64,000 nucleotides of DNA, taken from positions 310,001 to 374,000 of the forward strand of contig NZ_JABBHF010000003.1 of the NCBI RefSeq assembly GCF_012910715.1, in the 5' to 3' direction. Each line of letters starts with the position of its first letter. Position 1 is the stretch's first letter. Under the pieces are notes generated by a model. That model was not told where the DNA came from. It did no database searches and saw only the letters and a list, made by a program, of their open reading frames with translations. This document shows, piece by piece, positions 8,144 through 16,707 of this stretch. This DNA comes from Flavivirga algicola (GTDB lineage Bacteria; Bacteroidota; Bacteroidia; Flavobacteriales; Flavobacteriaceae). A program made the position numbers and the translations under genes.

Positions 8144-10459
8144 ATGGAATTAATAGTGAAATTTTTACCAGTGTTTGGGGTCATAGCGTTAGCTTATGTC
8201 TTTGTAAAAAGTGCCTGGGTGTCCAAACAAGATCAAGGCGATGAAAAAATGATTAGAATTGCTAAAAACATTGCAGATGGTGCCATGTCTTTTTTAAAGG
8301 CGGAATATAAAATTCTATCGGTATTTGTAATAGCTGTTGCAGTTCTGTTATATTTTAAGGGAAGTTCGGAAGTGGGGTCGAATGGTATGGTTGCTGTATC
8401 TTTTATAGTTGGAGCTATTTGTTCTGCGTTAGCTGGATTTATAGGTATGAAAGTTGCTACCAAAGCAAATGTACGAACTACAAGTGCTGCAAGAACCTCT
8501 TTGGGTAAAGCCTTGGAAGTTGCTTTTGCTGGTGGTGCGGTTATGGGACTTGGTGTTGTAGGACTTGGTGTTTTAGGCTTGAGTGGTCTCTTTATGGTTT
8601 ATAGTGAAATGGGCTGGGGGATTAACGAAGTCTTAAATGTATTGTCAGGATTTTCACTTGGTGCATCGTCTATAGCATTATTTGCCCGTGTAGGTGGTGG
8701 TATTTATACAAAAGCTGCCGATGTTGGAGCCGATTTAGTTGGTAAAGTAGAGGCAGGAATTCCTGAGGATCACCCTTTAAACCCTGCGACCATTGCAGAT
8801 AATGTAGGTGATAATGTAGGTGATGTAGCTGGTATGGGAGCCGATTTATTCGAATCGTATGTGGGTTCTATTATAGGAACCATGGTATTAGGAGCTTTTA
8901 TTTTAACGCCAGATTTTAATGGTTTAGGTGCTGTGTATTTGCCGTTGGTTTTGGCGGCCGTAGGTATTATTATGTCTATTATAGGGACCTTTTTTGTAAG
9001 GGTGAAAGATGGAGGAAACCCACAAACAGCTTTAAATATTGGCGAGTTTGGCTCGGCAGGTCTTATGGTTATCGCATCTTATTTTATAATTGATAGCATG
9101 CTTGCGGGTACTACTGGATTGCCTCATGGCTCACTAGGTGTTTTTATAGCGGTGATTGCTGGTTTAGTAGCAGGTTTGGCTGTTGGAAAAGTTACCGAAT
9201 ATTATACAGGAACAGGAACAAAACCTGTTAATTCTATAGTAAAACAATCTGAAACTGGAGCAGCTACAAATATTATTGCTGGGTTAGGTATTGGTATGAT
9301 GTCTACTGCCATCCCTATTATATTGATAGCAGCGGCTATTTTAGTATCGCACCATTATGCAGGCTTATATGGTATTGCTATTGCAGCTGTTGGTATGTTG
9401 GCAAATACAGGGATACAGTTAGCAGTTGATGCTTACGGACCAATATCTGATAATGCAGGTGGTATTGCCGAAATGGCAGAATTGCCAAGTGAGGTTCGTG
9501 AACGTACCGATAAATTAGATGCTGTAGGTAATACAACCGCTGCCATTGGTAAAGGTTTTGCAATCGCTTCAGCCGCATTAACGGCTCTGGCTTTATTTGC
9601 CGCTTTTATGAAAACTGCAAACGTAACAGCTATTGATGTGTCACAACCTCAAATTATGGCAGGTTTATTAGTAGGAGGTATGTTGCCGTTTGTATTTTCA
9701 GCATTGTCTATGAATGCTGTGGGACGTGCAGCAATGGCTATGATTGAAGAAGTACGACGTCAGTTTAGGGATATTCCTCAATTGAAAGCAGCTTTAGAGG
9801 TTATGCGTAAGTATGATTCTGATATGAGTAAAGCGAATGAAGAGGATAGAAAAATATTTGATGCGGCCGATGGCGTAGCAGAATACGATAAATGTGTTGC
9901 TATTTCAACAAAAGCATCTATTAAAGAAATGGTATTCCCAGGATTATTAGCTATTGCAGTACCTGTAGCCGTAGGGTTTATTGGAGGTGCAGAAATGCTC
10001 GGGGGTTTGCTTGCGGGAGTTACTACTTGTGGTGTACTGATGGCTATCTTCCAATCTAACGCTGGAGGAGCATGGGATAATGCTAAAAAAACTATTGAAG
10101 AGCAAGGTAGAAAAGGAACAGATGCTCATAAGGCAGCTGTGGTTGGTGACACTGTTGGTGATCCTTTTAAAGATACTTCGGGGCCTTCTTTAAATATCTT
10201 ATTAAAATTAATGTCGGTTGTAGCGTTGGTTATTGCACCAAGTATTGCTTTAACATCAGAAGGTGTTGCAGCTTATGTTGAAGAAAAAGCGACTACTGAA
10301 GTTCTTGCTTATCAAGTATCTGAAAAAGATGTGACCATTAATGTCATTCGAGCTAAGGAAACTAGTAAGATTGAGAAAGAGGTTGTTATTGAGGATGGTA
10401 CTTCAATAGCTTACGAAGATGTTGCCACTGTTACTAAAAACTTAAAAAAAGCTAACTAA
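8144..10459 (+). CDS. hppA: K+-dependent membrane-bound pyrophosphatase (ion-pumping)
   Basis: This 771-residue integral membrane protein couples pyrophosphate hydrolysis to Na+ and/or H+ export across the cytoplasmic membrane. The substrate site motifs are [11 protein letters not shown] (193-203) and [10 protein letters not shown] (218-227), and a further Asp-rich block [15 protein letters not shown] lies near the C-terminus. About 16 hydrophobic segments are evident. The diagnostic block [10 protein letters not shown] (462-471) has Ala466 and Gly469 where K+-independent enzymes have Lys and Thr. That points to the K+-dependent class, many of which are Na+ pumps; the ion itself is not proven. 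A long acidic/Lys-rich tail (about 725-771) follows the membrane core. It ends at its own terminator. Confidence 0.97.
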   Translation: MELIVKFLPVFGVIALAYVFVKSAWVSKQDQGDEKMIRIAKNIADGAMSFLKAEYKILSVFVIAVAVLLYFKGSSEVGSNGMVAVSFIVGAICSALAGFIGMKVATKANVRTTSAARTSLGKALEVAFAGGAVMGLGVVGLGVLGLSGLFMVYSEMGWGINEVLNVLSGFSLGASSIALFARVGGGIYTKAADVGADLVGKVEAGIPEDHPLNPATIADNVGDNVGDVAGMGADLFESYVGSIIGTMVLGAFILTPDFNGLGAVYLPLVLAAVGIIMSIIGTFFVRVKDGGNPQTALNIGEFGSAGLMVIASYFIIDSMLAGTTGLPHGSLGVFIAVIAGLVAGLAVGKVTEYYTGTGTKPVNSIVKQSETGAATNIIAGLGIGMMSTAIPIILIAAAILVSHHYAGLYGIAIAAVGMLANTGIQLAVDAYGPISDNAGGIAEMAELPSEVRERTDKLDAVGNTTAAIGKGFAIASAALTALALFAAFMKTANVTAIDVSQPQIMAGLLVGGMLPFVFSALSMNAVGRAAMAMIEEVRRQFRDIPQLKAALEVMRKYDSDMSKANEEDRKIFDAADGVAEYDKCVAISTKASIKEMVFPGLLAIAVPVAVGFIGGAEMLGGLLAGVTTCGVLMAIFQSNAGGAWDNAKKTIEEQGRKGTDAHKAAVVGDTVGDPFKDTSGPSLNILLKLMSVVALVIAPSIALTSEGVAAYVEEKATTEVLAYQVSEKDVTINVIRAKETSKIEKEVVIEDGTSIAYEDVATVTKNLKKAN

Positions 10460-10485
10460 ACTAAATTCAATTATACTAAACTAAG

Positions 10486-10518
10486 AAGCCATGCTATTTG
10501 TTATAGCATGGCTTTTTT
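10486..10518 (+). terminator. Intrinsic terminator after hppA
   Basis: A 12-bp perfect stem (10486-10497 with 10503-10514), a 5-nt loop and six T residues. It sits in the 70-bp gap between hppA and the convergent S9 peptidase gene. Confidence 0.9.
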
Positions 10519-10529
10519 ATTAGTGTATG

Positions 10530-13040
10530 CTATTTTCTAGGCTTGTCTCTATTCATTTCTACAATATCGATATTTGCAGCTTCTTTGTCTAATAGATGTT
10601 TGCTAAAATGATCAGCTCTGAGCCAAAACGAGTATTCTGTCATGTTTCCAAACCCATGACGTTGTCCAGGCATGATCATAAAATCGAATCGCTTATTTGC
10701 TTTAATAAGGGCATTTGCCATTCTAATGGTGCCACCTGGGTGTACATTGTTATCGATATCGCCAGTAATTAACATAAGATGGCCTTTTAGGTTGGATGCT
10801 AAAGACTGGTTTTTATCAATCGCATATTCATAAGAAATCTTATTATTGGCATCCTTTTTTTCCTTAACGCCATGATGCGTTTCGCTCCACCAGCTGTTAT
10901 AAATAGAATTGTCATGGTTTCCAGCTGAAGAGACTGCTGCTTTAAAGAAATCAGGATACACTAACATAGCTGCGGTAGACATGAAACCACCTCCAGAATG
11001 TCCATAAATACCAACCTTGTCTATATTGATATAAGAGTGCATTTTAGCCAGTTGCTCGGCTACGTATTTTTTATCTGCGAGGCCGTAATCCCTCAGGTTT
11101 CCATAACCGTAATTGTGGTACCATTTCGAACGATTGGGATGCCCGCCCCTATTGCCCAATGTAATCACCACAAAGCCTACTTGAGCCATGCGGTCCAGTC
11201 TATCCATTCTAACCGAAAAAGATTTGTTTACGGCTTCTGTTTGCGGGCCTGGATATACATATTCTAATAAAGGGTACTGTTTGGTTTCATCAAAATTAAA
11301 AGGTTTGTACATCACGCCATAAATGTCTGTAATACCATCGTCTGCCTTTACCTTAAAAGGTTCGGGGAATTTATAACCTGTAGCAAAGAGCTGAGATAAA
11401 TCGGCTTCTTCCAAGTTCATAATAACGGTGCCGTTATGGTTTCGAAGCTCAGATTTTGGTGAGGTATTGACCCTGGAGTAGTTGCTTACAAAATACTTGT
11501 TAGAATCGGACATGCTCGTTGCTGTGTTATAATCTCCAGGATTGATATTTTTTAAGCCAGAGCCATCAAGATTGATACGATGTAAATGTTCGTAATAAGG
11601 GTCCTGGTCTTTAGAAATCCCATTTGCTGTAAAATAAAGCACCCGTGCTTTCTCGTCTATATTGGTGAATCGGTTTGCATGGTAAGCTCCCGAAGTTACC
11701 TGACGTTTTAGGTTGCCGTTTACATCATACAAGTAAAAATGCGCCCAACCGTCACGCTCAGACCAATGGAGCAGTTCTTGTTCATTATTGAACAATACCA
11801 AAGGTCTTGATTCAATATAGGTGTTAAATCGTTCTTCAATTAAAACGTTTACATCGCCAGAGTTGATATCGGCTACACAGACATCCAGTTTTTTTCGGTC
11901 TCGGCTAATGGTGTTAAAATAAATTTTTCCTTTTTTAGAAAGTAATAATGATGGTTGAAATTCATCATCCCTGTTCGATTGTTTTCTGGGTGCCCTGTGA
12001 ACTGAGATGCCTTGTTGTTTTGTGGTATCTAATTTTACACTGACAACCGATTTAGAGGGCATATCGAAAACCAATAATTCTTGCTTGTAAAATTCCTGTT
12101 CTCCTGGCATATGGTATTTGTAGGTTTCCAGGGTAGGACGTTTTTTGGCAACTGAGTTAATGACCCATAAATCCTTGATGTGTCTGGAATCAGATTTTGT
12201 AAACACAAATTTCTTGGAATCATGGGACCAAATACCGCGAATTTTTTTCCTGTCGTTTTTCTTTTTCTCTTTGGTTTCATTATTTTCTCCACGGTTAGAG
12301 CCTCCATAGCCATAGTACTCTACACCATCGGTAGTCCATTGATTTTCTACAATAGTAGAGTCTTTTTCATCTTTAACGGCTTTTAAAAAATTAGCTTTAT
12401 CCATCCAAAACAAGTTGTAGTTTTTGGAGAATAACACAATAGTACTATCTGGTGAGATATTGGCCCATTTTTTCCATGGCTCTTTTTCTTTCTTTTTATT
12501 ATCAATGACAGTTAGAGAATTGCCACCTAATTTATATTCAAGATGGTATACTTTTTTCTCCATTTTAGGCGCCTTATTTTTTTTCTTTTTTGTGGCAGAA
12601 GAGTCATTTTCAACAGTTTTATCATCTTCAATAACTTCAACTTCTTCTGTAGAAGTGACCCTAAAGCGAATTGCTGTTTCATTTTTAACGAACTTAAATT
12701 TAAAACGGGGTAAATGTTGTGCATCATAAGGATCTTTTGTGATTTCCGTTAGCCACTTTGCCATTTTTTCATTGTCGAACAATTTTGATTTCGATTTCGT
12801 ATCGGCATTTACCAGATAATAGTTAGAGCCAGCTGTAGTCTTGTATTGATACCAAAAACGATTGCCTCTTTTTAGCCAATGGGGGCTTACTTTAGTAGAG
12901 TGCACTAACTTGGCAAGGTTTTTTGGAGAAAATTGTGAGGCTAAACGGTAATTAGGTTTTGGTATTGTTGCACTAGTATCTTGGGCTGAAATTGAATTTA
13001 TACTTAAAAAAAGAATAAATAACAAAGTAATGTTTTTCAT
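10530..13040 (-). CDS. S9-family serine peptidase (DPP IV-like), secreted
   Basis: This 836-residue prolyl-oligopeptidase-clan protein has a signal peptide ending ISAQ (about residue 20), an N-terminal beta-propeller (WD-like sheets, about 50-580), and a C-terminal alpha/beta hydrolase. The catalytic triad is read as Ser682 in GHSGGGF, Asp763 in DNNVHP and His795 in GQRHGFG. A lysine-rich insertion at about 145-165 (near DSSATKKKKN) is low-complexity. The family removes dipeptides or cleaves short peptides, so peptide scavenging in the periplasm is the likely role. It lies 38 bp downstream of a sugar permease gene on the same strand and may be co-transcribed with it. Confidence 0.93.
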   Translation of the reverse strand: MKNITLLFILFLSINSISAQDTSATIPKPNYRLASQFSPKNLAKLVHSTKVSPHWLKRGNRFWYQYKTTAGSNYYLVNADTKSKSKLFDNEKMAKWLTEITKDPYDAQHLPRFKFKFVKNETAIRFRVTSTEEVEVIEDDKTVENDSSATKKKKNKAPKMEKKVYHLEYKLGGNSLTVIDNKKKEKEPWKKWANISPDSTIVLFSKNYNLFWMDKANFLKAVKDEKDSTIVENQWTTDGVEYYGYGGSNRGENNETKEKKKNDRKKIRGIWSHDSKKFVFTKSDSRHIKDLWVINSVAKKRPTLETYKYHMPGEQEFYKQELLVFDMPSKSVVSVKLDTTKQQGISVHRAPRKQSNRDDEFQPSLLLSKKGKIYFNTISRDRKKLDVCVADINSGDVNVLIEERFNTYIESRPLVLFNNEQELLHWSERDGWAHFYLYDVNGNLKRQVTSGAYHANRFTNIDEKARVLYFTANGISKDQDPYYEHLHRINLDGSGLKNINPGDYNTATSMSDSNKYFVSNYSRVNTSPKSELRNHNGTVIMNLEEADLSQLFATGYKFPEPFKVKADDGITDIYGVMYKPFNFDETKQYPLLEYVYPGPQTEAVNKSFSVRMDRLDRMAQVGFVVITLGNRGGHPNRSKWYHNYGYGNLRDYGLADKKYVAEQLAKMHSYINIDKVGIYGHSGGGFMSTAAMLVYPDFFKAAVSSAGNHDNSIYNSWWSETHHGVKEKKDANNKISYEYAIDKNQSLASNLKGHLMLITGDIDNNVHPGGTIRMANALIKANKRFDFMIMPGQRHGFGNMTEYSFWLRADHFSKHLLDKEAANIDIVEMNRDKPRK

Positions 13041-13078
13041 TGTTTGGTTGTATTTGTTTGTTGGGTGTGAATGATTTT

Positions 13079-14407
13079 TTATGCTTTTTTTAGACCTACT
13101 TTATGTCCCCAAAAGGCATAATATAAAATAATGAGATAACAAGGGAGTAAGATCCAATAGCCGCTGGAAGCAGATTCTGCTATGGCAGACGCTTCTTCAA
13201 TACCGCTAGTTAATAATTGTTCTTTTTTTGCATCAACAATGGCACCGTACAAAGGTGGTATAATAGCGCCCCCAGAAATGGCCATAATGAGTAGTGCAGA
13301 TGCCGTTTTGGTAAATTTCCCCAATCCTTTTAAAGTAAGTGGCCAAACAGCTGGCCAAACCAAAGCATTGGCGATTCCTAATGCCGCTACAAAAAGTACC
13401 GATGTAAACCCTGTAGAAAATACAATGCAAAATGATAGTATAATCCCCAAAGTAGCACTGGCTTTTAGGGCGAACGATTGGCTCATGTATTTAGGAATTA
13501 AAATCACGCCCAAAGCATAGGTAGCAACCATGGCGAGTAAGGTAAATGATGTGAAAAATTGAGCTTGGCTCACGGGGAGGTTTAAAGAAATACCATAAGC
13601 TATGATAGTGTCCCCTGCTATAACTTCTACGCCCACATAAACAAACAATGCCAAGACGCCTAGCCATAGGTGTGGGAATTGGAAAATACTTGTCTTTGCC
13701 GTTTCTCCTTCTTTAGACGTATCAATAGGTGCTGCCTCCACATGAGGTAAAGGTGCTTGTCTTATTAAAATGCCTAAAAGGAATAGTACGATGGCCATGA
13801 CTATGTATGGAGTTACAACGCTATCTGCCATAGTATTTAATAATTCTGCTTTTTCTGTATCTGAAACGGTACTTAATTTATCTTTTATATCATCAATGCC
13901 AGATAGCAGAATTGCACTAAAAATTAATGATCCTAACCCTCCTGCTACTTTGTTTGCTATTCCCATTATAGAAATTCGTTTAGCAGCACTTTCTATGGGA
14001 CCTAAAATGGTAATGTAAGGGTTTGATGCTGTTTGTAAAAGCGTCATACCTGTACCTTGAATAAAAATACCTGTTAAAAACATCCAATAGGTTCTTGCTT
14101 CGGCTGCTGGAATAAAAACCAAAGCCCCTAGGCCCATAATAACCAACCCGAGCGACATGCCTTTTTTATAACCAATTTTATTGATGATATAAGAAGACGG
14201 CAAAGCCATAACAACAAAAGAGATGTAAGACGCAGAGGCCACAAGATAAGATTGCGCATCGGTTAATTCGTTAATGGTTTTCATAAAAGGAATAAGAGCG
14301 CCATTAATCCATGTTACAAACCCAAAGATAAAGAAGAGTCCAGCAATAATCATTATTGGAATTAATGTGCTGTTCTTTGATGCTGATAATTGATTTGTGC
14401 CAGACAT
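13079..14407 (-). CDS. FucP-type sugar MFS transporter
   Basis: This 442-residue major-facilitator permease of the fucose/glucose-galactose:H+ symporter group has 12 hydrophobic segments. The family signatures are the N-terminal FIFGFVTWINGALIPFMK block and the later GTGMTLLQTASNPYITILGP segment with its conserved TxNPY core. It would import a hexose with protons across the cytoplasmic membrane. The exact sugar is unknown. A LacI-family regulator is encoded divergently about 690 bp away and is a plausible controller; that is inference from position. Confidence 0.92.
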   Translation of the reverse strand: MSGTNQLSASKNSTLIPIMIIAGLFFIFGFVTWINGALIPFMKTINELTDAQSYLVASASYISFVVMALPSSYIINKIGYKKGMSLGLVIMGLGALVFIPAAEARTYWMFLTGIFIQGTGMTLLQTASNPYITILGPIESAAKRISIMGIANKVAGGLGSLIFSAILLSGIDDIKDKLSTVSDTEKAELLNTMADSVVTPYIVMAIVLFLLGILIRQAPLPHVEAAPIDTSKEGETAKTSIFQFPHLWLGVLALFVYVGVEVIAGDTIIAYGISLNLPVSQAQFFTSFTLLAMVATYALGVILIPKYMSQSFALKASATLGIILSFCIVFSTGFTSVLFVAALGIANALVWPAVWPLTLKGLGKFTKTASALLIMAISGGAIIPPLYGAIVDAKKEQLLTSGIEEASAIAESASSGYWILLPCYLIILYYAFWGHKVGLKKA

Positions 14408-14666
14408 AATTATTAATTGGTATTAATGATTTAATAATATTGAGTTGATCGCATAAATATATTATTAGATAACCATCTAACCAAGGTATTCTATGAGAAA
14501 GATTTAGGGAATAACTTGTGCTTAATTGATAAGAGTTTGAAAATCAAAACAATAAATTTTGTTTTTTGTTTAATATGTAGTTTTAGTACTACGTATTGGT
14601 TTGCTAACACCAACAATTAAACCTACATTTATAGAGTTAAAGTTTTAACAAATAAAATTTAAAACC

Positions 14667-14810
14667 ATGGAAGGATATTGTGTAAAGTGTAAAGACAAAA
14701 AAGAAATTAAAAATGCAAATGAAGTGACTATGAAGAATGGCAGAAAAGCTATAAAAGGGATTTGTCCAACGTGCGGCACAGGTATGTTTAGAATACTAGG
14801 GAAGTCTTAA
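14667..14810 (+). CDS. DUF5679-type zinc-ribbon miniprotein
   Basis: This 47-residue protein carries two CxxC pairs: Cys5/Cys8 in YCVKCKD and Cys33/Cys36 in ICPTCGT. The spacing fits a single zinc ribbon. Between them lies a basic stretch (KNGRKAIKG). The pattern matches the DUF5679 family of very small proteins, whose function is unknown. The ATG follows an AT-rich leader and the gene is complete. It is too short for many gene finders. Confidence 0.85.
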   Translation: MEGYCVKCKDKKEIKNANEVTMKNGRKAIKGICPTCGTGMFRILGKS

Positions 14811-15049
14811 ATCTAGGAAGTTACTAGTTTTTTTGATCTTACCCGCCTATTTAATTGTGTAAAATTTTTACTCATGTTTGATTATTGTCTATCAAATTTG
14901 ATACATTTCTATTTAAAATTATTTTCTACACATGTCTGTCTTTTTCTTTCCTATAAACGATTGATTTTAATTGACGATAGTTCTTTAATTCTACTTTATC
15001 CATATATTAAAAGATACTCAATCTTTTTAACTAGACTATTAACAAAGAG

Positions 15050-15057
15050 TAATTTTG
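15050..15057 (+). promoter_or_regulatory. -7 promoter element of the LacI-family gene
   Basis: TAATTTTG matches TAnnTTTG. Transcription would begin near 15064. That places the mRNA start after the first ATG codons of the long open frame and supports translation from 15093. No good -33 TTTG is seen. Confidence 0.45.
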
Positions 15058-15092
15058 TAAATTGCGATACTTATAATATATATGTAAAGGGT

Positions 15093-16100
15093 ATGGTTAC
15101 TTTAAAACAGTTGGCAAAAGAATTAAACGTTTCTATTTCTACGGTTTCGAAAGCATTGAATAACAGTGAAGAAATTGGCGAGGATACGGTTAAACGTGTT
15201 AAAGAGTTAGCCGAATTATATAATTATAAGCCTAATAAAGTTGCCTTAAGCTTAAAACAAAACAAGACTAAAACCATAGGTGTTATAATCCCAAACATCC
15301 TTAATCATTTTTTGGCTAAAGTTCTTTTTGGTATTGAAAGAGAAGCCACCAATTTGGGATATAATATCATTACATGTATTTCTAACGAATCTTTAGAAAA
15401 AGAAAAAGAAAGCCTTTTGTTGCTTGCTAATGGCAGTGTAGATGGGTTTATATTATCGGTTGCCGAAGAAACCCAAATTAAAAATGAAATAGACCATTTT
15501 AAGAAGACCATTAGTCAGGGGTTGCCAATTGTCATGTTCGACCGGGTAGCCCATGATGTATTATGTGATAAAGTTATTGTAGATGATTTTGATGCGACCT
15601 ATAATGCTACCAAGGGGCTACTTCTTGAAAATCGTAAAAACATAGCCTTTATTAGTAATATTAACGATTTAAGTGTTGGTAAATTAAGAGAAAGAGGCTA
15701 TAACAAGGCTATACTGGAAGAAAACAACCAAACACCTTTGGTTTTAAAAATAAAAAAGAAGGACGACCATCAGAAAAAAATAAAATCTTTCCTTAAAAAG
15801 AATAAAACAGTAGATGCTGTTATCGCTGCAGATAGTTCTTCGGGTATTATTGCCATAAATACGGCGATTAATTTGGGTTTAAAAGTACCCAAAGATATTT
15901 CTGTTATAGGCTTTGCGAGCAAGGCAGATTCTATTCATTCGCTTCCAAGATTGACAACCATTAGGCAGCATGCTAAAATTATCGGAGCCCATGCAGCTCA
16001 ATTGCTAATTAATAGGTTGGAAAACATGCATTTAAACGAAGATGTAAAGACAAAAATTATTAAAACAAGTCTTGTTAAAAGCAAATCTACACTCAAATAG
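15093..16100 (+). CDS. LacI-family transcriptional regulator
   Basis: This 335-residue sugar-responsive regulator has an N-terminal helix-turn-helix (VTLKQLAKELNVSISTVSKA) and hinge (YKPNKVALSLKQ), followed by a periplasmic-binding-protein-like effector domain from KTIGVIIPN. The frame is open back to 14874, but those 73 codons have no LacI similarity and are hydrophobic/AT-driven. The ATG at 15093 has AAAGG just upstream and puts the HTH at residue 2, as in the family. It lies divergent to the FucP-type permease/peptidase pair, a possible target. Confidence 0.93.
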   Translation: MVTLKQLAKELNVSISTVSKALNNSEEIGEDTVKRVKELAELYNYKPNKVALSLKQNKTKTIGVIIPNILNHFLAKVLFGIEREATNLGYNIITCISNESLEKEKESLLLLANGSVDGFILSVAEETQIKNEIDHFKKTISQGLPIVMFDRVAHDVLCDKVIVDDFDATYNATKGLLLENRKNIAFISNINDLSVGKLRERGYNKAILEENNQTPLVLKIKKKDDHQKKIKSFLKKNKTVDAVIAADSSSGIIAINTAINLGLKVPKDISVIGFASKADSIHSLPRLTTIRQHAKIIGAHAAQLLINRLENMHLNEDVKTKIIKTSLVKSKSTLK

Positions 16101-16185
16101 TTTTTAACAGGTTATCAACAGTTATTTTGAGTCAATTGTCTTTTCATCGTAAAAAACATACATTTTATCGATTATATTTTATTGG

Positions 16186-16217
16186 AAGATGCAGTTTAAC
16201 GATTTTTACTGCGTCTT
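16186..16217 (+). terminator. Hairpin downstream of the LacI-family gene
   Basis: A 10-bp stem (AAGATGCAGT paired with ACTGCGTCTT, one wobble) with a 12-nt loop begins 86 bp after the LacI stop. It has no T-run, so it is either a weak terminator or an mRNA-stabilising 3' structure. Confidence 0.4.
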
Positions 16218-16270
16218 AGAGTTCGCCCCAACAATCCCTAAGTTCTTCAAAGACGAATTAATCTGTATTA

Positions 16271-16350
16271 TTTTTCCCTCAAAAACATTTTTAAAAAATC
16301 AGAGCATTTTTGCGCATTTGATTTTAAGTTAATTATCCGTTTTTTCCCTC
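16271..16350 (+). repeat. TTTTTCCCTC direct repeats upstream of the small lipoprotein gene
   Basis: The 10-mer TTTTTCCCTC occurs at 16271-16280 and again at 16341-16350, exactly 70 bp apart, that is about 6.7 helical turns. Related CCCTC-containing sites (TTTTTTACCCTC near 19285 and AATCCCTCAATTT near 19418) flank the other side of the two-component operon. They could be binding sites for the LuxR-type response regulator. The remaining sequence of 16101-16444 shows no gene. Confidence 0.5.
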
Positions 16351-16444
16351 GCCCAAGACTCATTTTTGTGTCTTTGGTCAACAATTTTGTATTAGAATAA
16401 TTAGAGAAAAATAGTAATAATAATAACCTTAAAATCAAAAAATT

Positions 16445-16597
16445 ATGAAAGCCCTAAAAATTACTTTATTCGTAGCGTTTATTTTTGCAACATTAGTATC
16501 ATGTACAAAACAAGATTTAAATGAAGATGATGTGTTAAGAGCAGGTGATGATACTGAAATGCCTACGCCATATACTGGTGGAGATTTGGATAATTAA
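16445..16597 (+). CDS. Small lipoprotein (50 residues), unknown function
   Basis: The predicted precursor has 50 residues. It has a Lys-containing N-terminus, a hydrophobic stretch (ITLFVAFIFATL) and the lipobox LVSC, with the lipidated cysteine at residue 20. The mature 31-residue peptide is acidic (LNEDD, AGDDTE) and ends PYTGGDLDN. The gene is flanked upstream by the TTTTTCCCTC repeats and downstream by a hairpin terminator, then by a TPR histidine kinase. The position suggests a signal or accessory peptide for that kinase, but no function is established. Its codons read cleanly and the start is the only reasonable ATG. Confidence 0.7.
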   Translation: MKALKITLFVAFIFATLVSCTKQDLNEDDVLRAGDDTEMPTPYTGGDLDN

Positions 16598-16621
16598 AAA
16601 TATAGCCCAAATTATTAAGTT

Positions 16622-16654
16622 AAACTCTGTACATTGATGTATAGAGTTTTTTTT
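16622..16654 (+). terminator. Intrinsic terminator between small lipoprotein and kinase genes
   Basis: A 12-bp stem (16622-16633 with 16638-16649, one wobble) with a TTGA loop is followed by a run of eight T residues. It separates the small lipoprotein transcript from the kinase transcript, or attenuates read-through into it. Confidence 0.85.
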
Positions 16655-16669
16655 GTTCAAAAATATAGA

Positions 16670-16677
16670 TACATTTG
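16670..16677 (+). promoter_or_regulatory. -7 promoter element of the TPR kinase gene
   Basis: TACATTTG matches TAnnTTTG exactly. It lies 16 bp after the terminator's T-run and 30 bp before the TTG start codon at 16708. No -33 TTTG sits at the usual distance. Confidence 0.5.
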
Positions 16678-16707
16678 AAGGTCTGTTAATCCCTTATTAA
16701 TTCTAAT

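Noticed and set aside
12424-12729. 101-codon plus-strand frame opposite the S9 peptidase
   Set aside because: It is the mirror of the Lys-rich insertion of the peptidase (poly-Phe/Leu/Ser composition) and lacks any family feature.
14874-15092. N-terminal 73-codon extension of the LacI-family frame
   Set aside because: It has no LacI-like sequence, lies partly upstream of the -7 box at 15050, and the HTH begins immediately after ATG 15093.
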